Below, one piece after another: positions 42,621 to 50,029 of a stretch of DNA of 64,000 bases. The stretch spans positions 35,751-99,750 of the IMG/VR virus record IMGVR_UViG_3300044639_001193. One strand, given 5' to 3'. Source of the DNA: a virus. A model generated the notes under the pieces. It was not told where the DNA came from, ran no database searches, and was given only the letters and a program-made list of their open reading frames with translations. Position 1 is the first letter of the stretch, and every line of letters begins with the position of its first letter. Both the position numbers and the translations under genes were made by a program.

Positions 42621-42648
42621 ATCGGGGTAGCCCTGTTGCTACCCCGAT
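42621..42648. other. Perfect stem-loop between CobT-like gene and next gene
   Basis: An eleven-base perfect stem (ATCGGGGTAGC paired with GCTACCCCGAT) and a six-base loop. On the minus strand it is followed by AGGAGAAAAAG, the ribosome-binding site of the next gene, not by T, so it is unlikely to be a terminator. It may modulate translation of the downstream gene or protect the upstream mRNA. Confidence 0.6.
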
Positions 42649-42658
42649 ATTTATTTAC

Positions 42659-44695
42659 TTACTTAACTAGATTGCGTGAGATTGCAAGGCGCACTAAAGA
42701 CTTACCTAAAGTTGTAATGTCTTTAGCAGATTGAAGTTGTGTTACCAACTCAAACGAGTGCCGTACTCCGTTTAAGTAATCGGCACTTAGATTGCGACCC
42801 TCATATAGCAACGCTTGGCAAGTAAGAACGCCAGCGTTTTTCATTTCGGTAACGGCTTGTTCTCCTGCTTCACTATCCCAAGCACCGTCGGTAATCATGC
42901 AAAGCAACTTAATTGGCTTGTCGCTCTCAGCAAGTACCTTCTTAGCGTAAAGGATTGAGTCTTTAGGATTTGTGCCACCGTTAGCACCTGAGTCGCGGAT
43001 AGTTGTACCAGCCTTCTCGTTCTTGTCATAAAGAAGTGTGGTACTGCTATCAAAGAGAACAACTGTTGTTGTTGCTTCTACTGACTCTAGTGCTTTCTTA
43101 ATAGCCCACATGGATTTGTAGGCTTCTTTAGCGTTATGCCCTGCCATTGAGGAACTTCTATCTAACAAAATTACTGCTTCAATAGCAGTAACATCATCAC
43201 GCCCCTCTTGCCACTCATCAAAACAAGTGTCTAAGTCATTACCCATTAGATAACGAGTTGCATTTATTTTTCCGTTGTCGGTTTGCTTTAACCAAGCAGG
43301 GTCGTGGTCTGCTCGCAAGCGTTCTAACTCTCGCGCAAAGGCTCTCGCACTAAGCACTAACTCAGGGCTTGCAGGAACATTTGAGTAGCGAGCCTTGTCG
43401 GGTGTCTTTGCATTACCGCCAGTTAGTTCAACCTCAACGCCAGCCTGTTTTGCAATTCGGTTAATCTCTTTTGATAGTTGCTCAACAATATCGTTCATAA
43501 CATCATTGAGAACATCAGTAACTTGTTGATTGCTACCAGTAACGCCTTGCGCGTTACCAGCACTATTGCCACCGTTACCGTCACTATCATCAACTTCATC
43601 ACTTAGTTCATCATCAAAGTCCTCAAACTCATCAGCAAACTCATCATCAGAAGTTTTCTCATCTTGGTCAAAAGAATTATCTTTTGACTTTGGTTGAGTA
43701 GCACCACCGCAACCACCTGCGTTGATTGGCTTGCTATCGCTATCTGAATTGTCTTTAGAAGTTTCATCAGACTTATCTTGGATAACAACATCAAGCACAA
43801 CATTTTTCTTTTGATTAGCGATTGCAGTTTGTTGGTCACGCTTTTGTTGTGCGGTCTTTGCAGGTCGCACACTAGAACTTTCCACGCCCTCTACTGGGCG
43901 ATTACCATGACCGTTAGGGCTATGGATACGGATAGTTACTGTTGTGCCTTCACCGTTACCGTTGCCACCGTCTTGCGGTGATTGCGGTTGCTTAGGCAAG
44001 TTGTCCAAAAGATTATTGAACGCAACGATAAGTTCTTTTGCTCTTTCGGTATCGTCATTACTTGCAAATATCAGTAAGCGATATTCGTCAATAATGGTTG
44101 CGAGTGCTTTTATGTCGCTCGGTACTTTGTATTTATCTACTGCAAGTTGTCGCAACTCAACTGGTAGATATTGCCGACCATAAACCAAAGGGAACGCTGT
44201 TGTTACTGCTTCATCATTACCGAGAAGGTAATCAACGATTGTTGCAGTAAGCCAGTTTTCAACTGTTGGTAGATAACCAGTTAGCAAAGTTTCAATACGC
44301 ATATCCTCTAGGCAATTAAAACTTTCCCAAAGTGCTTGTGCATTGTCTTGTTCTCTTATCCATATCGGCAAGGCATGACCATTTCTAGGCGTATATAAAA
44401 GATGACTCAATTCGTGGAACGATAACCCTTGCAAAGAAAGAATTGAGTGTGCAGATAGGTCAAACTTAATCTCAGATAAGTTCAACCACATTTCGCTAGT
44501 GCTTGACCAAGCAGGTGCTTTATATTCGGGTTGCTCAACGATATTAACTTTTATTCTGCGACCCGTTAAAACACTATTGACTCGCGCCAATACTGTTGCG
44601 ATTGAGTTTAAGTGCTTGCGTGTAACTTGTTTTGCTTGTTCCGCTTTATCTATTTGCTCTTGCAATAGTTGCGGTGCTGAGTTTCCTGCTCTCAC
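42659..44695 (-). CDS. CobT-like VWA protein with zincin-type motif
   Basis: A 678-residue protein. N-terminus: LSFHELSHLLYTP contains HELSH, an HExxH metallopeptidase motif, and FNCLEDMRIETLL supplies a possible third ligand. This zincin-like part is followed by a long acidic, glutamine/aspartate-rich linker (residues about 250-440; DSDSKPINAGGCG, DEFEDFDDELSDEVDD) and a C-terminal VWA domain with MIDAS motif LLDRSSSM. The plan matches CobT and other VWA partners of MoxR ATPases. The CobS-like ATPase is the next gene upstream. No CobN subunit is seen, so true cobalt chelation is unlikely. Confidence 0.75.
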   Translation of the reverse strand: MRAGNSAPQLLQEQIDKAEQAKQVTRKHLNSIATVLARVNSVLTGRRIKVNIVEQPEYKAPAWSSTSEMWLNLSEIKFDLSAHSILSLQGLSFHELSHLLYTPRNGHALPIWIREQDNAQALWESFNCLEDMRIETLLTGYLPTVENWLTATIVDYLLGNDEAVTTAFPLVYGRQYLPVELRQLAVDKYKVPSDIKALATIIDEYRLLIFASNDDTERAKELIVAFNNLLDNLPKQPQSPQDGGNGNGEGTTVTIRIHSPNGHGNRPVEGVESSSVRPAKTAQQKRDQQTAIANQKKNVVLDVVIQDKSDETSKDNSDSDSKPINAGGCGGATQPKSKDNSFDQDEKTSDDEFADEFEDFDDELSDEVDDSDGNGGNSAGNAQGVTGSNQQVTDVLNDVMNDIVEQLSKEINRIAKQAGVEVELTGGNAKTPDKARYSNVPASPELVLSARAFARELERLRADHDPAWLKQTDNGKINATRYLMGNDLDTCFDEWQEGRDDVTAIEAVILLDRSSSMAGHNAKEAYKSMWAIKKALESVEATTTVVLFDSSTTLLYDKNEKAGTTIRDSGANGGTNPKDSILYAKKVLAESDKPIKLLCMITDGAWDSEAGEQAVTEMKNAGVLTCQALLYEGRNLSADYLNGVRHSFELVTQLQSAKDITTLGKSLVRLAISRNLVK

Positions 44696-44714
44696 TTTAT
44701 TTTCTCCTATCGGT

Positions 44715-46070
44715 TTAGTTGCGGATTAGTGTTGTAGTGCTGTTGAGTTCTTGCTCTAGGTCGTGGCGGTGTGCTTCTAAAAGAAGTTTCACACTTGGGC
44801 GTTCATCATCATTGAAGTTGTTTAGGAAGTTATCTACTGCATACTCGTAACCCAACTCTTGTGCAAACTTCTGAAAGTTCTTTAGCAAGCGAGTTGAGAG
44901 TGGTGTTTCGTAGATACCTTGAATTGAGTCTGCTCTCATTTGCTGAACTAGATTAAGCAAGGTTGCAGACTTAATGAACTTCTTTTCAATTTCAATGTCG
45001 TACTCAAAACGCAACTTGTGGTGAAAGCGGTCAATAAACGCTTGATTGAGTTTATTGTTGCCATGATATTTGTCGTTGTAAGAACCAACGATTAAAACAT
45101 TTTCACCTTTTGGAATTACCTCGCCCCTGTTATCAAGCAAAGTAAGTGTGCGAGTGCTATCAAGTGTTGGGAATAAAACGCCCGATTGCTTTGCAATAAT
45201 GAAAGTCAATTCGTCTAAGTGAATTACTGCATTACCTTCACGCCAGCACTCAGTAAAGCCACCGTCTTGCCAAAACAAATTACCAATTTGATTAGGCATA
45301 ATTTTTCCAAACAACTGGCTACTTTCAATTCCTGCATTGAAGTTAATGCGGTAGTAATTAAGCCCACGCTTACCTGCATAAGCCATTGTGCTTGTTGTCT
45401 TACCTGTTCCTGCTTCACCAACGATTGCAACATTGAGATTATTTATTAACGCATGGTCATAAATATCTGTTTCTGTTTTACCGTTAGCAAAAGTTCTTTC
45501 AATATAACCTGAAATCTCAGGGTCACTTAAAGAAGGAACAAAAGAAAGATTGCTTGTTGATTGAGTTGCTTTGCGTTCAATGACGATTGCAGGTGCAACT
45601 GCTACTGGTACTGGTGTAACTGTTGGTGTTGATTGCGTTGTTGTTGCTGACTTGTCGCTTCTCCCGTCGGAACGGTATTGCGATAGCAACTCAGGGTCTT
45701 GCTCTATTTGTGCATACACTTCTTTAAGCACCTCTCCGATAGTTTGCTGGCTGATTGTTTTGTCACGCAAACCAAACTGCTTTGTCAATTTCTGAATTAG
45801 CACGATTGGTTTTTCATTTGTAGTGATTGCATGAATATCTGTTGCTGTTAATGGTGTTGATAGAACTGAACCAACGATTAAAGAAGTTTCGCTATCGGCG
45901 TTACTGACGATTGCTAAATAACTATCGTTGTTCCAAGCATTATCGGTACCGCGACCACCATTGGTAGTGCGTGACCATGCAAAGTTCTTTCCGTTGTAAT
46001 TGGCGATTAGATATTGCTTTAGTGTTCCGACTTCATTTGTTTGCCCTGTAATTAGGATTGCGTGTGACAT
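44715..46070 (-). CDS. CobS-like MoxR-type AAA+ ATPase
   Basis: A 451-residue AAA+ ATPase. Residues about 1-150 are a unique N-terminal region; then VAIVGEAGTGKTTSTM is Walker A, AVIHLDELTF Walker B and LIVGSYNDKY the sensor region, close to CobS and MoxR enzymes that remodel partners through ATP hydrolysis. It lies 19 bases upstream of the CobT-like VWA gene, the invariable pairing of such systems. It probably works as the motor, the VWA protein as adaptor. The substrate is unknown. Confidence 0.8.
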   Translation of the reverse strand: MSHAILITGQTNEVGTLKQYLIANYNGKNFAWSRTTNGGRGTDNAWNNDSYLAIVSNADSETSLIVGSVLSTPLTATDIHAITTNEKPIVLIQKLTKQFGLRDKTISQQTIGEVLKEVYAQIEQDPELLSQYRSDGRSDKSATTTQSTPTVTPVPVAVAPAIVIERKATQSTSNLSFVPSLSDPEISGYIERTFANGKTETDIYDHALINNLNVAIVGEAGTGKTTSTMAYAGKRGLNYYRINFNAGIESSQLFGKIMPNQIGNLFWQDGGFTECWREGNAVIHLDELTFIIAKQSGVLFPTLDSTRTLTLLDNRGEVIPKGENVLIVGSYNDKYHGNNKLNQAFIDRFHHKLRFEYDIEIEKKFIKSATLLNLVQQMRADSIQGIYETPLSTRLLKNFQKFAQELGYEYAVDNFLNNFNDDERPSVKLLLEAHRHDLEQELNSTTTLIRN

Positions 46071-46087
46071 TTTTTATTCCGTTTCTG

Positions 46088-46378
46088 TTAGTTGTTGTTG
46101 GTAGTTGTTGCAGGTGCATTGAACATATCGTTTAGGTCTGACACTTCTTTAGCCTTCTTAACGGCTTCATCAGTTGCGACTTGAACGGCTTTACTTAGTC
46201 TAGTTGGGTCTGAAATTGCAAGTAGCGTTGTAGTTCCCATATAGAAAACCTCTTGCTCGCTTGCTGTTGGGTTGAGGTACTCAATGGCTTGAAGTAACTC
46301 ATGGAACTGATTGGCGTTACTAAAGAAGGTTGCCCCTGTAATTTTCGCCCCTCGGAACTTACTTAGTGGATTACGCAT
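46088..46378 (-). CDS. Hypothetical 96-residue protein of the CobS operon
   Basis: Start is taken at the ATG after GGAGAAAATAAAA; an upstream in-frame start is weaker. Small alpha/beta protein with FFSNANQFHELLQAIEYL and a helical end (DEAVKKAKEVSDLND). Asparagine-rich tail. It is directly upstream of the CobS-like gene, so it may be a specificity factor, which is inference. Confidence 0.5.
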   Translation of the reverse strand: MRNPLSKFRGAKITGATFFSNANQFHELLQAIEYLNPTASEQEVFYMGTTTLLAISDPTRLSKAVQVATDEAVKKAKEVSDLNDMFNAPATTTNNN

Positions 46379-46502
46379 TTTTATTTTCTCCTTTATTTTG
46401 TAACGACGATTTAATATCAAGGATTACTAAGCGGATAACAAGTAGTGCAGGTACTCCGATAAGTACCTGCACTAAAGAAGTTAGCAAGCGATTGAGTGTC
46501 AT
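46371..46502 (-). CDS. Small membrane protein (43 residues)
   Basis: Starts MTLNRLLTSLVQVL with one hydrophobic helix (LVQVLIGVPALLVIRLVIL) and a basic, asparagine-rich tail. GGAGAAAATAA precedes the ATG, and the end overlaps the next gene by eight bases. A membrane anchor or small regulator; no family. Confidence 0.55.
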   Translation of the reverse strand: MTLNRLLTSLVQVLIGVPALLVIRLVILDIKSSLQNKGENKNA

Positions 46503-46733
46503 TTATTTTCTCCGTTTCATTAGTTTGATTATGCGTTTCGGTTCTTTGTCCAAGCAAACATCAACAACTATCACGCTGTTTTTATTTACCTGTTTTAAGT
46601 GATTGTCAATTACTTTTGTAATGCAAAGTTCATAGTCATACTCGTCGGGAGTTAAGTCGTTCTTATCAACTATGAACTTATCGTTAGCAGTTTCATCAAA
46701 ATAAACTGTTACTAGAAAGGATTGGCGTTGCAT
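46503..46733 (-). CDS. Hypothetical 76-residue protein
   Basis: A small alpha/beta protein (MQRQSFLVTVYFDETANDKF, VIVVDVCLDKEPKR) with a basic C-terminus. It is one base upstream of the membrane protein gene. No family match; the strand pattern could be a small nucleotide- or metal-binding fold. Confidence 0.5.
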   Translation of the reverse strand: MQRQSFLVTVYFDETANDKFIVDKNDLTPDEYDYELCITKVIDNHLKQVNKNSVIVVDVCLDKEPKRIIKLMKRRK

Positions 46734-46997
46734 TTATTTCACCCACGCTTCTAATCGCAACTGGTCAATTACTTGGTAAGCAAGTACGGAACTGTCACCG
46801 CGAAAGGTAACGCCATTAGATAGTTCCAGTACCAAGTTAGGTTGCTGTTCATTACACGCATGAATTGCCTCAACTGCAACCTCAACCATGAATTGCGGAA
46901 CTGGTGGATAGCAATTAGTTGAGAAGTGAATTGAGATTTGATTTTCAAGTGTTAAAGAAGTTTGAGCAGATAAGTCATTAGCGAAGTTAGAACCCAT
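46734..46997 (-). CDS. Hypothetical 87-residue protein
   Basis: Start placed at the ATG that follows GGAGAAAATAAA, 216 bases inside a longer open frame. The protein has a beta-rich start (SLTLENQISIHFSTNCYPP) and ends with a helix (SVLAYQVIDQLRLEAWV). No family. The reading frame continues in the same operon. Confidence 0.5.
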   Translation of the reverse strand: MGSNFANDLSAQTSLTLENQISIHFSTNCYPPVPQFMVEVAVEAIHACNEQQPNLVLELSNGVTFRGDSSVLAYQVIDQLRLEAWVK

Positions 46998-47076
46998 TTT
47001 ATTTTCTCCATTTGTTAGTAGTTGTTTGTTTGTTTTTGCAAGTAAGTATTTAGTTGTTATTAAGTTGTTAAAGAAG

Positions 47077-47457
47077 TTAGAACTCAATTTTTCCGTAGAG
47101 TGCCTGTTGCAAAACAAAATACGCAAAGCAACCGTCGTACTCATTATGGTCAAGTGAGTGACCGCCACAATGAGTGCTGTTGTTATCAAGTAATTCTGCG
47201 TAAGCGTTAGCAAGTTTTTCTAGTGTTAATTTCTTACTGCGTACTTTCCAATAACCACCAGTTGGATTGGTGTCTATATCGTAATACTTAACTGAAACTG
47301 TCAAAGTATTTTCGTTGTAACCGATTAACTCGGTGAAGTCCGAGCAACCGTAGAAGTCTGAACCAGTAATTGCCTCAAAGAAATCTTTAGCGTTAATTTC
47401 TTTTGTTGTTGTAATTGTGATTGCTTTATTTTTTGCGATTGTTGTTGTTGTAGTCAT
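47077..47457 (-). CDS. Hypothetical 126-residue protein, first gene of minus operon
   Basis: A protein starting with a threonine-rich stretch (MTTTTTIAKNKAITITTTKE) and a small alpha/beta domain (FYGCSDFTELIGYNENTLTV, YDIDTNPTGGYWKV). A pair of histidines and cysteines (THCGGHSLDHNEYDGC) could bind metal. GGAGAATAAAAA precedes the ATG. It begins the long minus-strand operon and its promoter must lie in the repeat-rich region upstream. Confidence 0.55.
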   Translation of the reverse strand: MTTTTTIAKNKAITITTTKEINAKDFFEAITGSDFYGCSDFTELIGYNENTLTVSVKYYDIDTNPTGGYWKVRSKKLTLEKLANAYAELLDNNSTHCGGHSLDHNEYDGCFAYFVLQQALYGKIEF

Positions 47458-47529
47458 TTTTTATTCTCCAGTTCATAGTTGTTAATTGGATTGAATTGCA
47501 AGTTGAGTAGTAACAACTACTCACCACCA

Positions 47530-47558
47530 CTTACTAATTGCTCATAACAATTAGTAAG
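47530..47558. promoter_or_regulatory. Inverted repeat upstream of the minus-strand operon
   Basis: Eleven-base perfect arms, CTTACTAATTG and CAATTAGTAAG, with a 7-base spacer. It lies 73 bases upstream of the first gene of the operon and could be an operator for the HTH protein or a stem-loop in the leader. Confidence 0.55.
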
Positions 47559-47643
47559 CGATAGAAAGTATTTGCATACCTTTAATTTATTTTTTCTAAG
47601 TAGTAACGCCAATATATTTATGCAAGTGTTATGCAAGGCGAGA

Positions 47644-47660
47644 GTAAGAATTATTCTTAC
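47644..47660. promoter_or_regulatory. Short palindrome GTAAGAATTATTCTTAC
   Basis: A 17-base perfect palindrome with a single central base, in the same control region. It has the size of an operator for a dimeric HTH protein. Location upstream of the minus-operon promoter area supports a regulatory role. Confidence 0.45.
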
Positions 47661-48024
47661 CGATAATCAGAACCCATACTCGTTCATAAGTTTTGCAAAA
47701 GAAGTTTGATTGTTGTTATCCAAACGAAAGTTTGCGGGCAATAGCAGACGATAAAAATATGTCACAAAATTATTTTTATTTAATTTGCAATTTAATTTGC
47801 AAAATAAAAATAATTTTTATTTTTATTTTCTGCCACTCGGTCGCGAGGCGAGGAGTTGCTGATAAGAGAATTGAACCATATCGGGGAACAAGGCGCAACT
47901 ACCCCCAAAGTGAGCGTGTTCTGAGCGTGAGTCGGGGGCAGAATTGACCCAAACCGCCACCGCCACCGCAACCGCAACCGCCGTATCCGCCACCGACCTG
48001 AAGAAAAAAACAAAAATAAATACG

Positions 48025-48074
48025 CAAAAGATATTTAGTTAATGATAAATAAATACAAAAGATATTTAGTTAAT
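48025..48074. repeat. Direct repeats of CAAAAGATATTTAGTTAAT
   Basis: Two 19-base direct copies 31 bases apart at 48025 and 48056; a third, inverted copy of the first 16 bases is at 48607-48622. Iteron-like spacing and AT-rich context suit a replication origin or a regulatory array. Confidence 0.7.
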
Positions 48075-48309
48075 AGTTAATTAACGACGGCGCATCTATT
48101 TTTATTGTTGTTTATTTATTTATTATTTAGCAAGTAATAGATAGGTAAATAAAGCGCATGAGTTCTTTCCTTTTATTTTGTAATGATTACTAATAGAGAT
48201 AGATACTAAAGAGATATAGATATAACTATTACCTTGTCACTTATCTTGTTGTTAGTTGTTAGTGCTTGCATAAGATAGTTGAACATAATAAGTAATACAC
48301 AATGCCTAT

Positions 48310-48377
48310 GAAACATATTGTTAGTGATAGTTGTATAAACATAACAACATAACAAGTGAAACATATTGTTAATGATT
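48310..48377. repeat. Direct repeats of GAAACATATTGTTARTGATTA type
   Basis: Two near-identical copies, GAAACATATTGTTAGTGAT and GAAACATATTGTTAATGAT, start at 48310 and 48358. AAGTGATAGATA also repeats just downstream at 48377-48410. These repeated blocks next to the iteron-like copies add to the impression of a control region. Confidence 0.6.
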
Positions 48378-48700
48378 AAGTGATAGATATAAATAAGTGA
48401 TAGATAAGTACCTGATAACAACAATGAAAGGTGCATGACAGGCTGGTGTTACAACTGCACGCAAGCAATAAATAAATAGCAGTAGCCAATAGTTAAAGTA
48501 ACTCACTATCAAAAGCACTATCAAACTATTTAATTGTTCTGATAACAACGCATAGATAGAACAATAAATACTTCTTTAAGAAACAAGTTGTAAGTGTAAT
48601 CGTGCAAACTAAATATCTTTTGGCACAAATGACCCCCACAGTTAAAGCGAATTACGCAGATGTCCCTCCAGGTTGGAGCCACGGTTGAGGGTGTGGGAGC

Positions 48701-48726
48701 AAGGCAGTAGCCGTAAAATCGCCATT
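48701..48726 (+). promoter_or_regulatory. Promoter with AAGGCAGTAGCCG element (leaderless)
   Basis: AAGGCAGTAGCCG is followed directly by the -10-like TAAAAT, and the ATG of the tiny zinc gene is seven bases on. The 13-base element recurs 160 bases downstream in the same position. No Shine-Dalgarno is present. Confidence 0.5.
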
Positions 48727-48822
48727 ATGGACGATTTCTCCAGATGGACCTGCCAGACATGTGGAAAACGCTATGTGGTGCCTGGTTTGGCACGAGATTG
48801 CGAAGAACGTCACCTAGAATAG
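48727..48822 (+). CDS. Tiny zinc-finger protein (31 residues)
   Basis: Begins MDDFSRWTCQTCGKRY and later has RDCEERH, a C-x2-C ... C-x3-H finger pattern. It lies behind a promoter-like element placed so close that the mRNA should have no leader. Too short for most gene finders; supported by the matched promoter and the finger. Confidence 0.5.
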   Translation: MDDFSRWTCQTCGKRYVVPGLARDCEERHLE

Positions 48823-48860
48823 TACCTCCCCTAAGTAATATCTTTTTTCTCAGTAAAAGT

Positions 48861-48886
48861 AAGGCAGTAGCCGCTACACTTGGGAA
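48861..48886 (+). promoter_or_regulatory. Promoter with AAGGCAGTAGCCG element (leaderless)
   Basis: The same 13-base element, then TACACT as the -10, six bases before the ATG of the next gene. Two copies at the same distance from two starts make a shared promoter element likely. Confidence 0.6.
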
Positions 48887-49111
48887 ATGCTAAGTAACGA
48901 AGAGTTTAAGGTCTATGACTTTGAGGCCGCTAAGAACATGAAGAAGCACACTGGTCGTGCCGTTGCTTGGCAGGTAGACCCAGGTGAGTATCATCCAGAG
49001 ACCAAGAAGCATGATGATGAGGCTATGGCTATTCATGACGAGCCAAAGAAGCCTGACTCTAAGTTAACTAAAGCCGCCAAGTTTATTGGCCTGATGGACC
49101 CACTGCCTTAA
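48887..49111 (+). CDS. Hypothetical 74-residue protein
   Basis: An acidic then basic small protein (VYDFEAAKNMKKHTGRAVAW, HDEPKKPDSKLTKAAKF). First gene of the right-hand plus operon, behind a leaderless-type promoter. No family match. Confidence 0.55.
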   Translation: MLSNEEFKVYDFEAAKNMKKHTGRAVAWQVDPGEYHPETKKHDDEAMAIHDEPKKPDSKLTKAAKFIGLMDPLP

Positions 49112-49627
49112 ATGAGCGCTAGATACTCAGAGTTTTCTGATGCCAAAGGGCGTCACTACGTTGAACATGATATGCCAGAAGATATGGCGTACTCACACCC
49201 AATTCGTTCATACGGTGAGCCACGTCGTTTATCTGTATATGACCAATCTGACCCAACCCCACGCATCGTGACACCAGAAGGTGGCGGCATAGTTGAGCAC
49301 CCAAAGGGTGAACCAGGGCTAGTTGGTTACTCAGACTTCTATCGTGAAGAACCACGTAGCACTGTCACAAACATCTCAAGAGATGAACACGGCAATGAGG
49401 TACGTACTCCCGCTCCTCCTATTGCAGATACTAATATTGGCTACATGCACGTGCTAGACCGCCACGCAGGTGGAGGTATTGGGCGCCAGATGTTTGACTA
49501 TATGCACAAGACAACACCAGAAGGTTCAGTCTTAAACGTAGGAAGAGTTGCACACGATAAAACAGAGCACATGGCAAAGAAGTTACGTGAAGAAAAGCCC
49601 AACTCAGTACATTATAAGTTGTTCTAA
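49112..49627 (+). CDS. GNAT-like protein starting MSARYSEF
   Basis: A 171-residue protein. The C-terminal part, GYMHVLDRHAGGGIGRQMFDY, recalls the acetyl-CoA binding loop (R-x-x-G-x-G) of GNAT acetyltransferases, followed by helix and strand (VLNVGRVAHDKTEHMAKKL). The front is glycine/proline-rich and disordered. It stands directly before three genes sharing an MSASDNLS start, and its own MSAR start is similar. Probably a virion-delivered modifier if the tag idea holds. Confidence 0.5.
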   Translation: MSARYSEFSDAKGRHYVEHDMPEDMAYSHPIRSYGEPRRLSVYDQSDPTPRIVTPEGGGIVEHPKGEPGLVGYSDFYREEPRSTVTNISRDEHGNEVRTPAPPIADTNIGYMHVLDRHAGGGIGRQMFDYMHKTTPEGSVLNVGRVAHDKTEHMAKKLREEKPNSVHYKLF

Positions 49628-50029
49628 ATGAGCGCTTCAGATAACTTATCGCCTAGTCAATTTGACTCTGCTAACATGAACTTTTTTCATGTGTCCCATA
49701 AATCAAACCGAGAAGGAATTTCAACCACAGGAATTGACCCAAAAAGTTCTAAAGGTAAAACAGAGTGGAAAGGAACCAAACAAAAACCCGTACCACAATT
49801 AGCCTGGTTTACTACAAAACAGAGTGCTGTACATGACACCTATCCAATGCCTAATTCGGATATCTGGCACTCCAGTGATGTTGGAGATTGGCGTGAAAAA
49901 GAAGAACAAGGAGGCCCTTACGCTGTATCTACCCGTAAGAAAGTTTCTCCATCAAAACTTACTCGTGTTGGTCATATCACTTCCGACAACCAAGTTCATT
50001 GGCATAAAGAAGAAGATTGCCCTAAATGA
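49628..50029 (+). CDS. MSASDNLS-tagged protein, ADP-ribosyltransferase-like
   Basis: A 133-residue protein. After the tag MSASDNLSPSQF comes FFHVSHKSNREGISTTGIDP and LAWFTTKQSA, a pattern like the first strand and H/R/Y residues of ADP-ribosyltransferase-like proteins that phages inject or encode. The fold assignment is at motif level only. It overlaps neighbours in typical operon fashion and is followed by two more tagged genes. Confidence 0.5.
   Translation: MSASDNLSPSQFDSANMNFFHVSHKSNREGISTTGIDPKSSKGKTEWKGTKQKPVPQLAWFTTKQSAVHDTYPMPNSDIWHSSDVGDWREKEEQGGPYAVSTRKKVSPSKLTRVGHITSDNQVHWHKEEDCPK

Larger units (their letters stand above)
47458..48726. other. 1.27-kb non-coding AT-rich control region
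   Basis: The largest gap in the window lies between the divergent minus and plus operons. It holds two palindromes near the minus-strand start, a GC-rich patch at about 47850-48000, three copies of a CAAAAGATATTTAGTT element, a repeated GAAACATATTGTT element and many short A/T runs. Reading frames here are short and composition-driven, so they are not called. It probably includes promoters for both operons and could be a replication origin. Confidence 0.6.

Noticed and set aside
42659-46070. True cobaltochelatase (cobalamin synthesis)
   Set aside because: CobN, the catalytic subunit, is absent and the CobT-like protein has a zincin motif; a MoxR/VWA chaperone-type system is more likely.
47693-47947. 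84-codon open frame in the repeat-rich region
   Set aside because: Its composition follows the A/T-rich and GC-patch sequence; it has no Shine-Dalgarno, no recognisable domain and no overlap with a neighbour.
47850-48000. Possible tRNA or attachment site in the GC-rich patch
   Set aside because: A GGTTCAATTC T-loop-like segment on the minus strand has no matching stem or acceptor; no cloverleaf could be folded by eye.
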